5,040 nt of DNA, from assembly GCA_946479855.1 (NCBI GenBank), contig CAMLHL010000118.1, positions 1-5,040 of the forward strand, read 5' to 3'. The notes beneath the pieces are model-generated. The model saw nothing but the letters and a program-made list of their open reading frames with translations. It searched no databases and was not told the DNA's origin. Shown here piece by piece: positions 1-5,040 of the stretch. The position numbers and the translations under genes were made by a program. Position 1 is the first letter of the stretch. Each line of letters opens with the position of its first letter. This DNA is from an uncultured Pseudomonadota bacterium. GTDB lineage: Bacteria > Pseudomonadota > Gammaproteobacteria > Burkholderiales > Rhodocyclaceae.

Positions 1-10
1 ACTCCCCATT

Positions 11-44
11 AAAACCCCTGTTAGCACCGCTAACAGGGGTTTTT
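11..44 (+). terminator. Rho-independent terminator of an upstream gene outside the window
   Basis: A perfect 15-bp inverted repeat (11-25 pairing with 29-43) closes on a 3-nt loop (ACC, 26-28) and runs into five T at 40-44, followed by GCTTT. The stem core is CCCCTGTTAGC against GCTAACAGGGG. The A run at 11-14 on the left arm gives a T run on the opposite strand, so it could work in both directions. No gene ends inside the window before it, so it most likely terminates a rightward gene just off the left edge and insulates aroG from readthrough. Confidence 0.93.
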
Positions 45-104
45 GCTTTGGAAAATACAACGGGGGGCATGGCCAAGCCTGAGAAATCAGCCATACGCTT
101 CCGG

Positions 105-110
105 TAGAAT
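105..110 (+). promoter_or_regulatory. Possible -10 box for aroG
   Basis: TAGAAT matches the sigma-70 -10 consensus at five of six positions. It would start transcription near 117, giving a leader of about 25 nt before the aroG ATG at 143. No recognisable -35 hexamer lies at the expected distance (around 82-88), so the call rests on the -10 and position alone. The terminator at 11-44 means aroG needs its own promoter somewhere in 45-142. Confidence 0.3.
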
Positions 111-142
111 TCTCGCTTTAGCATTCATTAAATGGGCTGCTC

Positions 143-1225
143 ATGACGCCGCAAACAACGAAACCGAATACCGACGACCTGCGTATCAAGGAGATCAAGG
201 AACTGGTCCCGCCGGCTCACGTTTTTCGCGAGTATCCGGTTTCCAATCGGGCCGCCCAGACTGCCTATGTCGCCCGTCAGGCCATCCACCGTGTGCTGCA
301 TGGTGCCGATGATCGCCTACTGGTCGTTATCGGCCCCTGCTCGATCCATGACTATGACCTAGCGATCGATTACGCCCGGAAACTGGCCATGGAAGCTGAA
401 AAATATGCCGAAGACCTGGTCATCGTCATGCGCGTCTATTTCGAGAAGCCTCGCACAACCGTCGGCTGGAAGGGTTTGATCAATGATCCGCGGTTGGACA
501 ACACCTTCCGTATCAACGAAGGGTTGCGTCTTGCGCGACGGATTCTGCTGGAAATTAACGAGCTGGACCTGCCTTGCGCTACCGAATTTCTCGATACCAT
601 CACGCCGCAATACACCGCTGACCTGATTGCCTGGGGGGCAATTGGTGCCCGTACGACCGAGTCGCAGGTGCATCGCGAATTGGCTTCCGGGCTTTCCTGC
701 CCGGTCGGGTTCAAGAATGGTACCGACGGCAACATGCGTATTGCGGTCGACGCGATCCGTTCAGCCAATTCGCCGCACCATTTCCTGTCGGTAACCAAGT
801 CCGGGCACACCGCTATCGTTTCTACCGTTGGCAACGAGGACTGCCATGTCATCTTGCGCGGCGGCAAGGAGCCCAATTACGACGCGACCAGTGTTGATGC
901 GGCATGTGCCGAAATCGCCAAGGCCGGCTTGGCGGCCCGCCTGATGGTCGATTTCTCGCATGGAAATAGCCGCAAGCAATACAAGTTGCAGATGGAAGTC
1001 TGCGACAGTGTCGCCGAGCAGATCGCACACGGCGAGGAGCGTATTATCGGCGTCATGGTGGAATCGCATCTTGTCGAAGGCCGCCAGGACATCTCGCCGG
1101 ATAAACCGCTGACCTACGGCCAGAGCGTGACCGACGCCTGCATCGGCTGGGACGACAGCCTGGTCGTGCTGGAAAAGTTGGCCGCCGCCATCAGGGCTCG
1201 TCGGGTGGCCGAAGCGGCGGAGTAA
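143..1225 (+). CDS. aroG: 3-deoxy-7-phosphoheptulonate (DAHP) synthase, AroG-type, probably phenylalanine-sensitive
   Basis: This cytoplasmic enzyme condenses phosphoenolpyruvate with erythrose 4-phosphate to give DAHP, the first step of the shikimate pathway. At 360 residues it is close to E. coli AroG (350) and aligns along its whole length with a constant +5 offset. The metal ligands are present: Cys66 (GPCSIHD), His273 (DFSHGNS), Glu307 (MVESH) and Asp331 (TDACIGW). So are the substrate-binding residues Arg97, Lys102, Arg170, Lys191 and Arg239. Residues that bind Phe in E. coli AroG are largely kept (Asp11, Asp12, Gln156, Leu180, Leu184, Phe214, Ser216, Val226), with Met147 replaced by Thr152. 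Feedback inhibition by phenylalanine, rather than tyrosine or tryptophan, is therefore likely but inferred. The ATG at 143 is the only ATG/GTG/TTG start after the in-frame stop at 119, and it lacks a clear Shine-Dalgarno sequence. The gene converges with the small gene ending at 1240, leaving a 14-bp gap. Confidence 0.97.
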   Translation: MTPQTTKPNTDDLRIKEIKELVPPAHVFREYPVSNRAAQTAYVARQAIHRVLHGADDRLLVVIGPCSIHDYDLAIDYARKLAMEAEKYAEDLVIVMRVYFEKPRTTVGWKGLINDPRLDNTFRINEGLRLARRILLEINELDLPCATEFLDTITPQYTADLIAWGAIGARTTESQVHRELASGLSCPVGFKNGTDGNMRIAVDAIRSANSPHHFLSVTKSGHTAIVSTVGNEDCHVILRGGKEPNYDATSVDAACAEIAKAGLAARLMVDFSHGNSRKQYKLQMEVCDSVAEQIAHGEERIIGVMVESHLVEGRQDISPDKPLTYGQSVTDACIGWDDSLVVLEKLAAAIRARRVAEAAE

Positions 1226-1239
1226 GTTCCGGGCGCGGC

Positions 1240-1452
1240 TCAGGCCATGTTGGCCAAGGCGGCAGCAAAGTCGGCATTGTCGTCGACGCTGCCGTGGATC
1301 AGCCCGTTCTGCCCTTCGACGCTGGTGATGTAGCCATGCTCGCGCAACAGGTCTGCCCAGTATTGAGCGGACCGCAGCGAGCTGTGCCAAGGACTGTATT
1401 CGACGACGGGCCGTTCGGTGCCATTACGGTATTTAGTGACGACGCGGTACAC
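1240..1452 (-). CDS. Small uncharacterised protein, 70 residues
   Basis: I do not recognise a named family. The protein begins MYRVVTKYRNGTERPVVEYS, is rich in aromatic and charged residues in its first half, and has an Ala-rich tail. It has no signal peptide, membrane segment or Cys/His metal motif, so a small soluble cytoplasmic protein is likely. The N-terminal part (YRVVTKYRNGTERPVVEYSP) reads like short beta strands, followed by a probable amphipathic helix (SLRSAQYWADLLREHGY), compatible with a compact alpha/beta fold. The start is GTG at 1452, with an AGG eight bases upstream (1461-1463). An in-frame TAA at 1483-1485 limits any N-terminal extension. It lies 76 bp downstream of the adenosyltransferase on the same strand and may be co-transcribed with it. 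Reality as a gene rests on its protein-like composition, its fit in the gap between two genes, and a weak memory of similar small proteins in betaproteobacteria. No function is assigned. Confidence 0.72.
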   Translation of the reverse strand: MYRVVTKYRNGTERPVVEYSPWHSSLRSAQYWADLLREHGYITSVEGQNGLIHGSVDDNADFAAALANMA

Positions 1453-1495
1453 AATTGTTGCCTGCCTAGATGCTGGCGCGAATTATCGTGTCAGT

Positions 1496-1537
1496 GCCGC
1501 CTGCGGATCAAGTGAACGCCCGGTCGCTTCAGGCGGC
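1496..1537. repeat. Inverted repeat spanning the adenosyltransferase stop codon
   Basis: An 8-bp perfect inverted repeat, GCCGCCTG (1496-1503) with CAGGCGGC (1530-1537), encloses a second, shorter pairing, AAGTGA (1510-1515) with TCGCTT (1524-1529, one G-T pair on the plus strand). The right arm covers the stop codon of the adenosyltransferase (1529-1531, minus strand). No T run follows on either strand, so it is not a standard rho-independent terminator. It could be a weak 3'-end hairpin for the minus-strand transcript or chance in GC-rich DNA. Confidence 0.4.
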
Positions 1538-2107
1538 ATTCTTGCCTTTCTGCCAAAGCACGTCGCCCCGTCCGCCGGCCCGGTTTAGTGCGCGACCAAG
1601 GATAAACAACAGATCGGAAAGTCGGTTGATGTAGCGGCGGGCGGCGTCGGACAGGGGCTCGGCGGCATGCAGGCGGACCATCGAGCGTTCGGCACGGCGG
1701 CAGACGGTGCGGCTGAGGTGGGCCAGTGCGGCGGCGCGGGTGCCACCGGGCAGAATGAATTCCTTGAGCATCGGGAGATCAGCGTTGAAGGCTTCGGCCT
1801 GTTCTTCGAGCCGGGCGACCTGGCTGTCTTTGATCACTGCCATGCCGGGGAGACAGAGTTCGCCACCGAGATCGAACAGGTCGTTCTGGATATCGAGGAG
1901 GGCGGTTCGCACGCTCGCCGGTAGTTCTTCGCAGAGCAGCACGCCAAGGCCGGAGTTCAATTCATCGACTTCGCCGATAGCGTCGATCCGCAGGCTGTCC
2001 TTGCTTGTCCGGCTGCCATCGCCGAGGCCGGTGGTGCCGGCATCGCCGGTGCGGGTGACAATCTTCGATAGCCGGTTGCCCTGGCGTTTTTGTTCTGCGG
2101 TACTCAT
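1529..2107 (-). CDS. ATP:cob(I)alamin adenosyltransferase, PduO/MMAB type
   Basis: This enzyme transfers the adenosyl group of ATP to cob(I)alamin or cob(I)yrinic acid a,c-diamide, making coenzyme B12 for adenosylcobalamin-dependent enzymes such as methylmalonyl-CoA mutase. The family forms a trimer of five-helix bundles. At 192 residues the length is typical. Signature segments occur in order: the ATP-binding TRTGDAGTTGL at residues 18-28, GEVDELNS at 45-52, LPGGT at 119-123, CRRAER at 136-141 and NRLSDLLFILGRALN at 161-175. It is the PduO type, not the P-loop CobA/BtuR type, as the N-terminal motif shows. The ATG at 2107 is supported by a strong Shine-Dalgarno (AGGAGA, 2114-2119) six bases upstream. 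The gene is divergent from hyi and may form a short operon with the 70-residue gene. No cobalamin riboswitch fits in the 62-bp upstream gap, and no B12 biosynthesis neighbours are visible. Confidence 0.96.
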   Translation of the reverse strand: MSTAEQKRQGNRLSKIVTRTGDAGTTGLGDGSRTSKDSLRIDAIGEVDELNSGLGVLLCEELPASVRTALLDIQNDLFDLGGELCLPGMAVIKDSQVARLEEQAEAFNADLPMLKEFILPGGTRAAALAHLSRTVCRRAERSMVRLHAAEPLSDAARRYINRLSDLLFILGRALNRAGGRGDVLWQKGKNAA

Positions 2108-2131
2108 GGTGTCTCTCCTTCTGTGGCCCGG

Positions 2132-2137
2132 ATTATA
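2132..2137 (-). promoter_or_regulatory. Perfect -10 box for the adenosyltransferase gene
   Basis: On the minus strand these bases read TATAAT, an exact sigma-70 -10 hexamer. Transcription would begin near 2125, leaving a leader of about 18 nt that just accommodates the Shine-Dalgarno sequence at 2114-2119. I see no good -35 hexamer at 16-18 bp upstream on that strand (about 2154-2161), so the promoter may be weak or activator-dependent. Confidence 0.5.
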
Positions 2138-2139
2138 CT
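2134..2139 (+). promoter_or_regulatory. Possible -10 box for hyi
   Basis: TATACT matches the -10 consensus at five of six positions and shares four bases with the minus-strand TATAAT at 2132-2137. Initiation would be near 2146, about 24 nt before the hyi ATG. No clear -35 hexamer is seen upstream. It is supported mainly by its position in the only gap ahead of the rightward cluster. Confidence 0.35.
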
Positions 2140-2169
2140 GACGAGTCCGCGTAAGAGACTGCCATCTTC

Positions 2170-2943
2170 ATGCCAAAGTTCGCCGCCAACCTGAGTTTTT
2201 TGTTTACCGATGCCCCCTTTCATGAGCGCTTCAGTCGCGCCGCCGCGGCCGGATTCCAAGGGGTCGAGTACCTCTTTCCCTACGACTGGCCAGCGCCTCA
2301 GGTGGCCGACTGGCTGCAGACGGCTGATATCGAGCAGGTACTGTTCAATTTACCGCCCGGCGACTGGGCGGCCGGCGAGCGCGGGCTGGCCTGCCTGCCG
2401 CACCGTCAGGGCGAGTTTGCCGAGAGTGTCGAGCTGGCGCTGGATTACGCGATGCAACTCGATTGCCGGCGCGTCCACTGTATGGCAGGTTTGCGCCCCG
2501 GCGGCGTCTCCGAGGCGGAACTGGAAGCGACCTATATCGCCAACTTGCGCTATGCCGCCGACCGTTTTGCCCGCATCGGGGCAACCGTGATGATCGAGCC
2601 GATCAACAGCCGCATCGACATGCCGGGATACTGGCTGGACGATGTCGAGAAAGGTTTTCGCCTTGTCGAGATGGTCGACCGCAGCAATGTGAAGTTGCAG
2701 CTCGATCTCTATCACGCCCAGATCATCCAGGGCGATCTGGCTCGGACGATCGAGGAAAATTTTGCCCTCATCGGCCATCTCCAGATTGCCGACAACCCCG
2801 GCCGGCACGAACCCGGCACCGGTGAGATCCATTATCCCTTTCTGTTCGCGCTGCTCGACCGGCTTGGCTATGCCGGCTGGGTTGGCTGCGAATACAAGCC
2901 GCTGACGACAACCGAAGCAGGGTTGGGTTGGCGAACATACTGA
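2170..2943 (+). CDS. hyi: Hydroxypyruvate isomerase
   Basis: This enzyme interconverts hydroxypyruvate and tartronate semialdehyde in the glycerate pathway of glyoxylate assimilation. It is a soluble TIM-barrel protein of the xylose isomerase-like/AP endonuclease 2 superfamily. The 257 residues match E. coli Hyi (258) end to end, including FSANLS-like FAANLS at 4-9, NLPPGDWAAGERG at 60-72, IEPINSR at 142-148, HLQIADNPGRHEPGTGEI at 203-220 and GCEYKPLTTTEAGLGW at 239-254. Probable metal-binding and catalytic acids are Glu143, Asp179 and Glu241, with Gln205 also in the site. ATG at 2170 is the only usual start after the in-frame TAA at 2152 and matches the E. coli N-terminus. The ribosome site is weak (AAGAG around 2153-2157). 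It sits 93 bp ahead of glcD on the same strand, which fits glycolate/glyoxylate use. A related 2-oxo-tetronate isomerase (OtnI) is the main alternative, less likely in this context. Confidence 0.92.
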   Translation: MPKFAANLSFLFTDAPFHERFSRAAAAGFQGVEYLFPYDWPAPQVADWLQTADIEQVLFNLPPGDWAAGERGLACLPHRQGEFAESVELALDYAMQLDCRRVHCMAGLRPGGVSEAELEATYIANLRYAADRFARIGATVMIEPINSRIDMPGYWLDDVEKGFRLVEMVDRSNVKLQLDLYHAQIIQGDLARTIEENFALIGHLQIADNPGRHEPGTGEIHYPFLFALLDRLGYAGWVGCEYKPLTTTEAGLGWRTY

Positions 2944-3032
2944 ATAATGTACCTTTCTCCAGCGGCGGCGAATTACTGACGACCGTCCCGAGGCAAGCCA
3001 GCAGCAACGACTTTGGTGCCATACAGATGGGG

Positions 3033-3038
3033 TAAAAT
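3033..3038 (+). promoter_or_regulatory. Possible -10 box ahead of or overlapping the glcD start
   Basis: TAAAAT, preceded by GGGG (3029-3032), matches the -10 consensus at five of six positions. A start about seven bases downstream (near 3045) would fall after the ATG at 3037 and next to the ATGs at 3046 and 3049. A -35 is not convincing: TTTGGT lies at 3012-3017, giving a 15-bp spacer. It may equally be the chance sequence of a ribosome site plus start codon. No terminator is visible in the hyi-glcD gap (2944-3036), so readthrough from hyi is also possible. Confidence 0.3.
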
Positions 3039-4530
3039 GGCAAAAATGATGACTAGCTCCGAAACTACGCTTCGCACCGATCAGCCCACCCTGGTTCGCC
3101 ACCTCCAGCTGTTCCTGCCGGCTCACTGCTTGCTGATCGACGAAGAGGACCTGCGCCCCTACGAGTGCGACGGCCTGACCGCCTACCGTCAATTGCCGCT
3201 GATCGTCTGTCTGCCGGAAACCGAGGGCCAGGTTGTCGATATCCTGCGTACCTGTCACCAGCTCGGTGTGCCGGTCGTCGCCCGCGGCGCCGGAACGGGT
3301 CTGTCCGGCGGCGCGATGCCGCATGCCGAGGGCGTTGTCCTATCGCTGGCCCGTTTCAACAAGATTTTGCGGGTTGACCGCGAGGCCCGGGTGGCCGTGG
3401 TCCAGCCCGGCGTTCGCAACCTGGCCGTTTCCGAGGCCGCCGCGCCACATGGCCTGTATTACGCACCGGATCCATCGTCGCAGATCGCCTGCACACTGGG
3501 CGGCAACGTCGCTGAGAACTCGGGCGGCGTGCATTGCCTGAAATACGGCCTGACCGTCCATAACGTCTTGCGCATCCGCATCGTCAGTATCGAGGGCGAG
3601 GTTTTCGAGATCGGCTCCGAAGCTCCGGATGCCCCGGGCTACGACCTGCTGGCCTTGCTGATTGGCTCCGAGGGCATGCTCGGCGTCGTTACCGAAGTCA
3701 CGGTCAAACTGGTGCCCAAACCCGAACTGGCCCAGGTCGTCATGGCTTCTTTCATGAATGTTGCCCAGGCCGGGGAGGCGGTGGCGGCGATCATCGCCGC
3801 CGGCATCATTCCGGCCGGACTGGAAATGATGGACAAGGCCGCGACGGCCGCTGTCGAACCCTTCGTCAAGGCGGGCTACGACCTGGATGCCGAGGCCATT
3901 CTGCTCTGCGAGTCCGACGGCACGCCGGAGGAGGTTGCCGAGGAAATCGCCCGCGTCACCGCCGTGCTGACGGCAGCCGGTGCCGGCGACATCCGCGTTT
4001 CGCAGTGCGAGGCCGAGCGCCTGCGTTTCTGGGCCGGGCGCAAGGCGGCCTTCCCGGCGGTCGGGCGGATTACCCCAGACTATTACTGCATGGATGGCAC
4101 GATTCCACGTAAACGGCTGGCCGAAATGCTCTCGGCGATCGCCGAGATGGAGCGGAAATACGGCCTGCGTTGCGCCAACGTCTTTCACGCCGGCGACGGC
4201 AACCTGCATCCGCTGATCATGTACGACGCCGCACAGCCGGGCAACTGGGAGCGGGCCGAAGCCTTCGGCGCTGAAATCCTCGAGCTGTCAGTGGCGCTCG
4301 GCGGCTCGATCACTGGTGAACACGGCGTCGGTATCGAGAAGATCAACCAGATGTGCGTGCAATTCACGACGCCGGAAATCGAAGCCTTTCACCGCGTCAA
4401 GGCGGCGTTCGACGAGCTGGGGCTGCTCAACCCGGGCAAGGCGGTGCCCAGCCTGCATCGCTGCGCCGAATATGGCCGCATGCACGTTCACCGCGGCGAA
4501 CTGAAATTCCCCGAACTGGAGCGCTTCTGA
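3037..4530 (+). CDS. glcD: Glycolate oxidase subunit GlcD, FAD-linked
   Basis: GlcD is the FAD-binding catalytic subunit of the GlcDEF glycolate oxidase (dehydrogenase), which oxidises glycolate to glyoxylate and passes electrons to the respiratory chain at the inner membrane. From ATG 3037 it has 497 residues against 499 in E. coli GlcD, with very high similarity. The FAD-binding PCMH/FAD_binding_4 domain covers roughly residues 50-230, including VVARGAGTGLSGGAMP (80-95), PDPSSQIACTLGGNVAENSGG (145-164) and GSEGMLGVVTEVTVKL (210-225). The C-terminal FAD-oxidase domain carries PDYYCMDGTIPR (347-358), NVFHAGDGNLHPL (381-393), GEHGVG (427-432), LLNPGK (463-468) and the terminal FPELERF. Start choice is uncertain: TTG 3013, ATG 3037, 3046 and 3049 are in frame. 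3037 gives the family length, but its GGGG at 3029-3032 is only four bases away. The stop overlaps glcE by one base (TGATG), indicating translational coupling. Confidence 0.96.
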   Translation: MAKMMTSSETTLRTDQPTLVRHLQLFLPAHCLLIDEEDLRPYECDGLTAYRQLPLIVCLPETEGQVVDILRTCHQLGVPVVARGAGTGLSGGAMPHAEGVVLSLARFNKILRVDREARVAVVQPGVRNLAVSEAAAPHGLYYAPDPSSQIACTLGGNVAENSGGVHCLKYGLTVHNVLRIRIVSIEGEVFEIGSEAPDAPGYDLLALLIGSEGMLGVVTEVTVKLVPKPELAQVVMASFMNVAQAGEAVAAIIAAGIIPAGLEMMDKAATAAVEPFVKAGYDLDAEAILLCESDGTPEEVAEEIARVTAVLTAAGAGDIRVSQCEAERLRFWAGRKAAFPAVGRITPDYYCMDGTIPRKRLAEMLSAIAEMERKYGLRCANVFHAGDGNLHPLIMYDAAQPGNWERAEAFGAEILELSVALGGSITGEHGVGIEKINQMCVQFTTPEIEAFHRVKAAFDELGLLNPGKAVPSLHRCAEYGRMHVHRGELKFPELERF

Positions 4531-5040
4531 TGATGCTCGACGAGATTGTCCGGGCTGTCCGGGCCGCCCACGACGGCCGTATGCCGCTGCGCCTGCGCGG
4601 TGCCGGTAGCAAGGATTTCTACGGCGGCCTGCTTTCCGGCGACGTGCTCGATGTTTCCGGCCATCGCGGTATCGTCGCCTACGAGCCGACCGAACTGTAC
4701 ATTACCGCCCGCTGCGGCACGCCGCTGGCCGAGATTGAGGCGGCACTGGCCGAGAAGGGACAGATGCTGGCCTTCGAGCCACCGCATTTGGGGGGCGCCA
4801 CGATCGGCGGCTGTGTCGCTGCCGGCCTGTCCGGACCGCGTCGCCAGCAGGCCGGCGCGGTGCGCGACTTCGTGCTGGGCGTCAAGCTGATCGACGGCAC
4901 CGGCCAGGTGCTGAATTTCGGCGGCCAAGTCATGAAAAATGTCGCCGGTTACGACGTGTCGCGTCTGATCGCCGGCAGCTTGGGCACGCTGGGGGTGATC
5001 GCCGAAGTGACGCTGAAGGTGCTGCCCCGGCCGTTCGCCG
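4530..5040 (+). CDS. glcE: Glycolate oxidase subunit GlcE, partial (C-terminus beyond window)
   Basis: GlcE is the second FAD-binding subunit of glycolate oxidase, needed with GlcD and the iron-sulfur GlcF for activity. The reading frame stays open from ATG 4530 to the window edge: 170 codons, about half of the 350-residue E. coli protein. Recognisable segments are HRGIVAYEPTELYITARCGTPL (residues 45-66), GQMLAFEPPHLGGATIGG (77-94), GPRR (102-105), AVRDFVLG (110-117), GGQVMKNVAGYDVSRLIAGS (131-150) and TLKVLPRPFA at the cut. The first ATG overlaps the glcD stop by one base and has GGAG (4518-4521) eight bases upstream. The adjacent ATG at 4533 is a possible alternative. glcF is expected immediately downstream by analogy with other glc operons. 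No truncation or frameshift is seen in the visible part. Confidence 0.96.
   Translation, partial: MMLDEIVRAVRAAHDGRMPLRLRGAGSKDFYGGLLSGDVLDVSGHRGIVAYEPTELYITARCGTPLAEIEAALAEKGQMLAFEPPHLGGATIGGCVAAGLSGPRRQQAGAVRDFVLGVKLIDGTGQVLNFGGQVMKNVAGYDVSRLIAGSLGTLGVIAEVTLKVLPRPFA

Noticed and set aside
43..312. Plus-strand open frame starting with TTG right after the terminator
   Set aside because: It overlaps the aroG start in another frame, begins inside the terminator T run, and has no ribosome site or recognisable protein features.
1243..1255. GGCCA-TGT-TGGCC hairpin just after aroG, considered as its terminator
   Set aside because: The stem is only 5 bp, no T run follows, and it is explained by the last codons of the small minus-strand gene.
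761..1390. Minus-strand open frame (209 codons) across the aroG 3' end and the small gene
   Set aside because: It overlaps aroG antisense and the better-supported 70-residue gene in another frame, and its Arg/Gln-rich translation looks like a shadow.
1707..2141. Plus-strand open frame opposite the adenosyltransferase
   Set aside because: Ser/Arg/Pro-rich translation typical of an antisense frame. The minus-strand adenosyltransferase has all its family motifs and a strong ribosome site.
2108..2169. Possible cobalamin riboswitch upstream of the adenosyltransferase
   Set aside because: The 62-bp gap is far too short for the roughly 200-nt element, and I see no B12-box-like sequence there.
2925..2943. 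Possible frameshift at the end of hyi, because the protein stops at WRTY
   Set aside because: The length of 257 residues matches E. coli Hyi (258), and the conserved TTTEAGLGW segment is intact, so only the variable last few residues differ.
2350..3324. Long minus-strand open frame (324 codons) opposite hyi and the start of glcD
   Set aside because: It runs antisense through the firmly identified hyi and glcD genes, its translation resembles no protein family, and such frames are common shadows in GC-rich DNA.
3340..4209. Long minus-strand open frame (289 codons) within glcD
   Set aside because: It is fully antisense to glcD, with composition dictated by the codons of the real gene and no recognisable domain.

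Overview
The window looks like an ordinary, gene-dense chromosomal stretch of a high-GC (roughly 60% by eye) proteobacterium. The protein sequences are close to the E. coli versions of AroG, Hyi, GlcD and GlcE. Together with a PduO-type cobalamin adenosyltransferase and a small uncharacterised protein, they suggest a betaproteobacterium, possibly in the Rhodocyclales (Dechloromonas/Azonexus-like). That placement is inference from recalled homologues and was not checked by a search.

Layout, left to right. Positions 11-44 hold a near-perfect rho-independent terminator that ends a gene lying outside the window. A short leader follows, then aroG (143-1225, +), the phenylalanine-sensitive type of DAHP synthase that commits carbon to the shikimate pathway. 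Two genes on the minus strand converge on it: a 70-residue protein of unknown function (1240-1452) and, upstream of that, a PduO-type ATP:cob(I)alamin adenosyltransferase (1529-2107). A 62-bp divergent intergenic region at 2108-2169, with -10-like boxes for both directions sharing the same bases, separates the adenosyltransferase from a rightward cluster. That cluster is hyi (2170-2943), glcD (about 3037-4530) and the first 170 codons of glcE (4530 to the window edge).

The rightward cluster forms a coherent glycolate/glyoxylate module. GlcD and GlcE, with GlcF expected just outside the window, oxidise glycolate to glyoxylate. Hyi interconverts hydroxypyruvate and tartronate semialdehyde in the glycerate pathway of glyoxylate assimilation. 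Glyoxylate carboligase (Gcl) and tartronate semialdehyde reductase, which would link the two steps, are not in this window. aroG and the adenosyltransferase belong to unrelated pathways, and their proximity implies no functional link.

I see no mobile elements, CRISPR arrays, RNA genes, frameshifts or gene decay, and no convincing evidence of a previously undescribed system. Points deserving a second look are the 70-residue orphan protein, the ambiguous glcD start beneath a promoter-like box, the shared divergent promoter region, and two minor inverted repeats.
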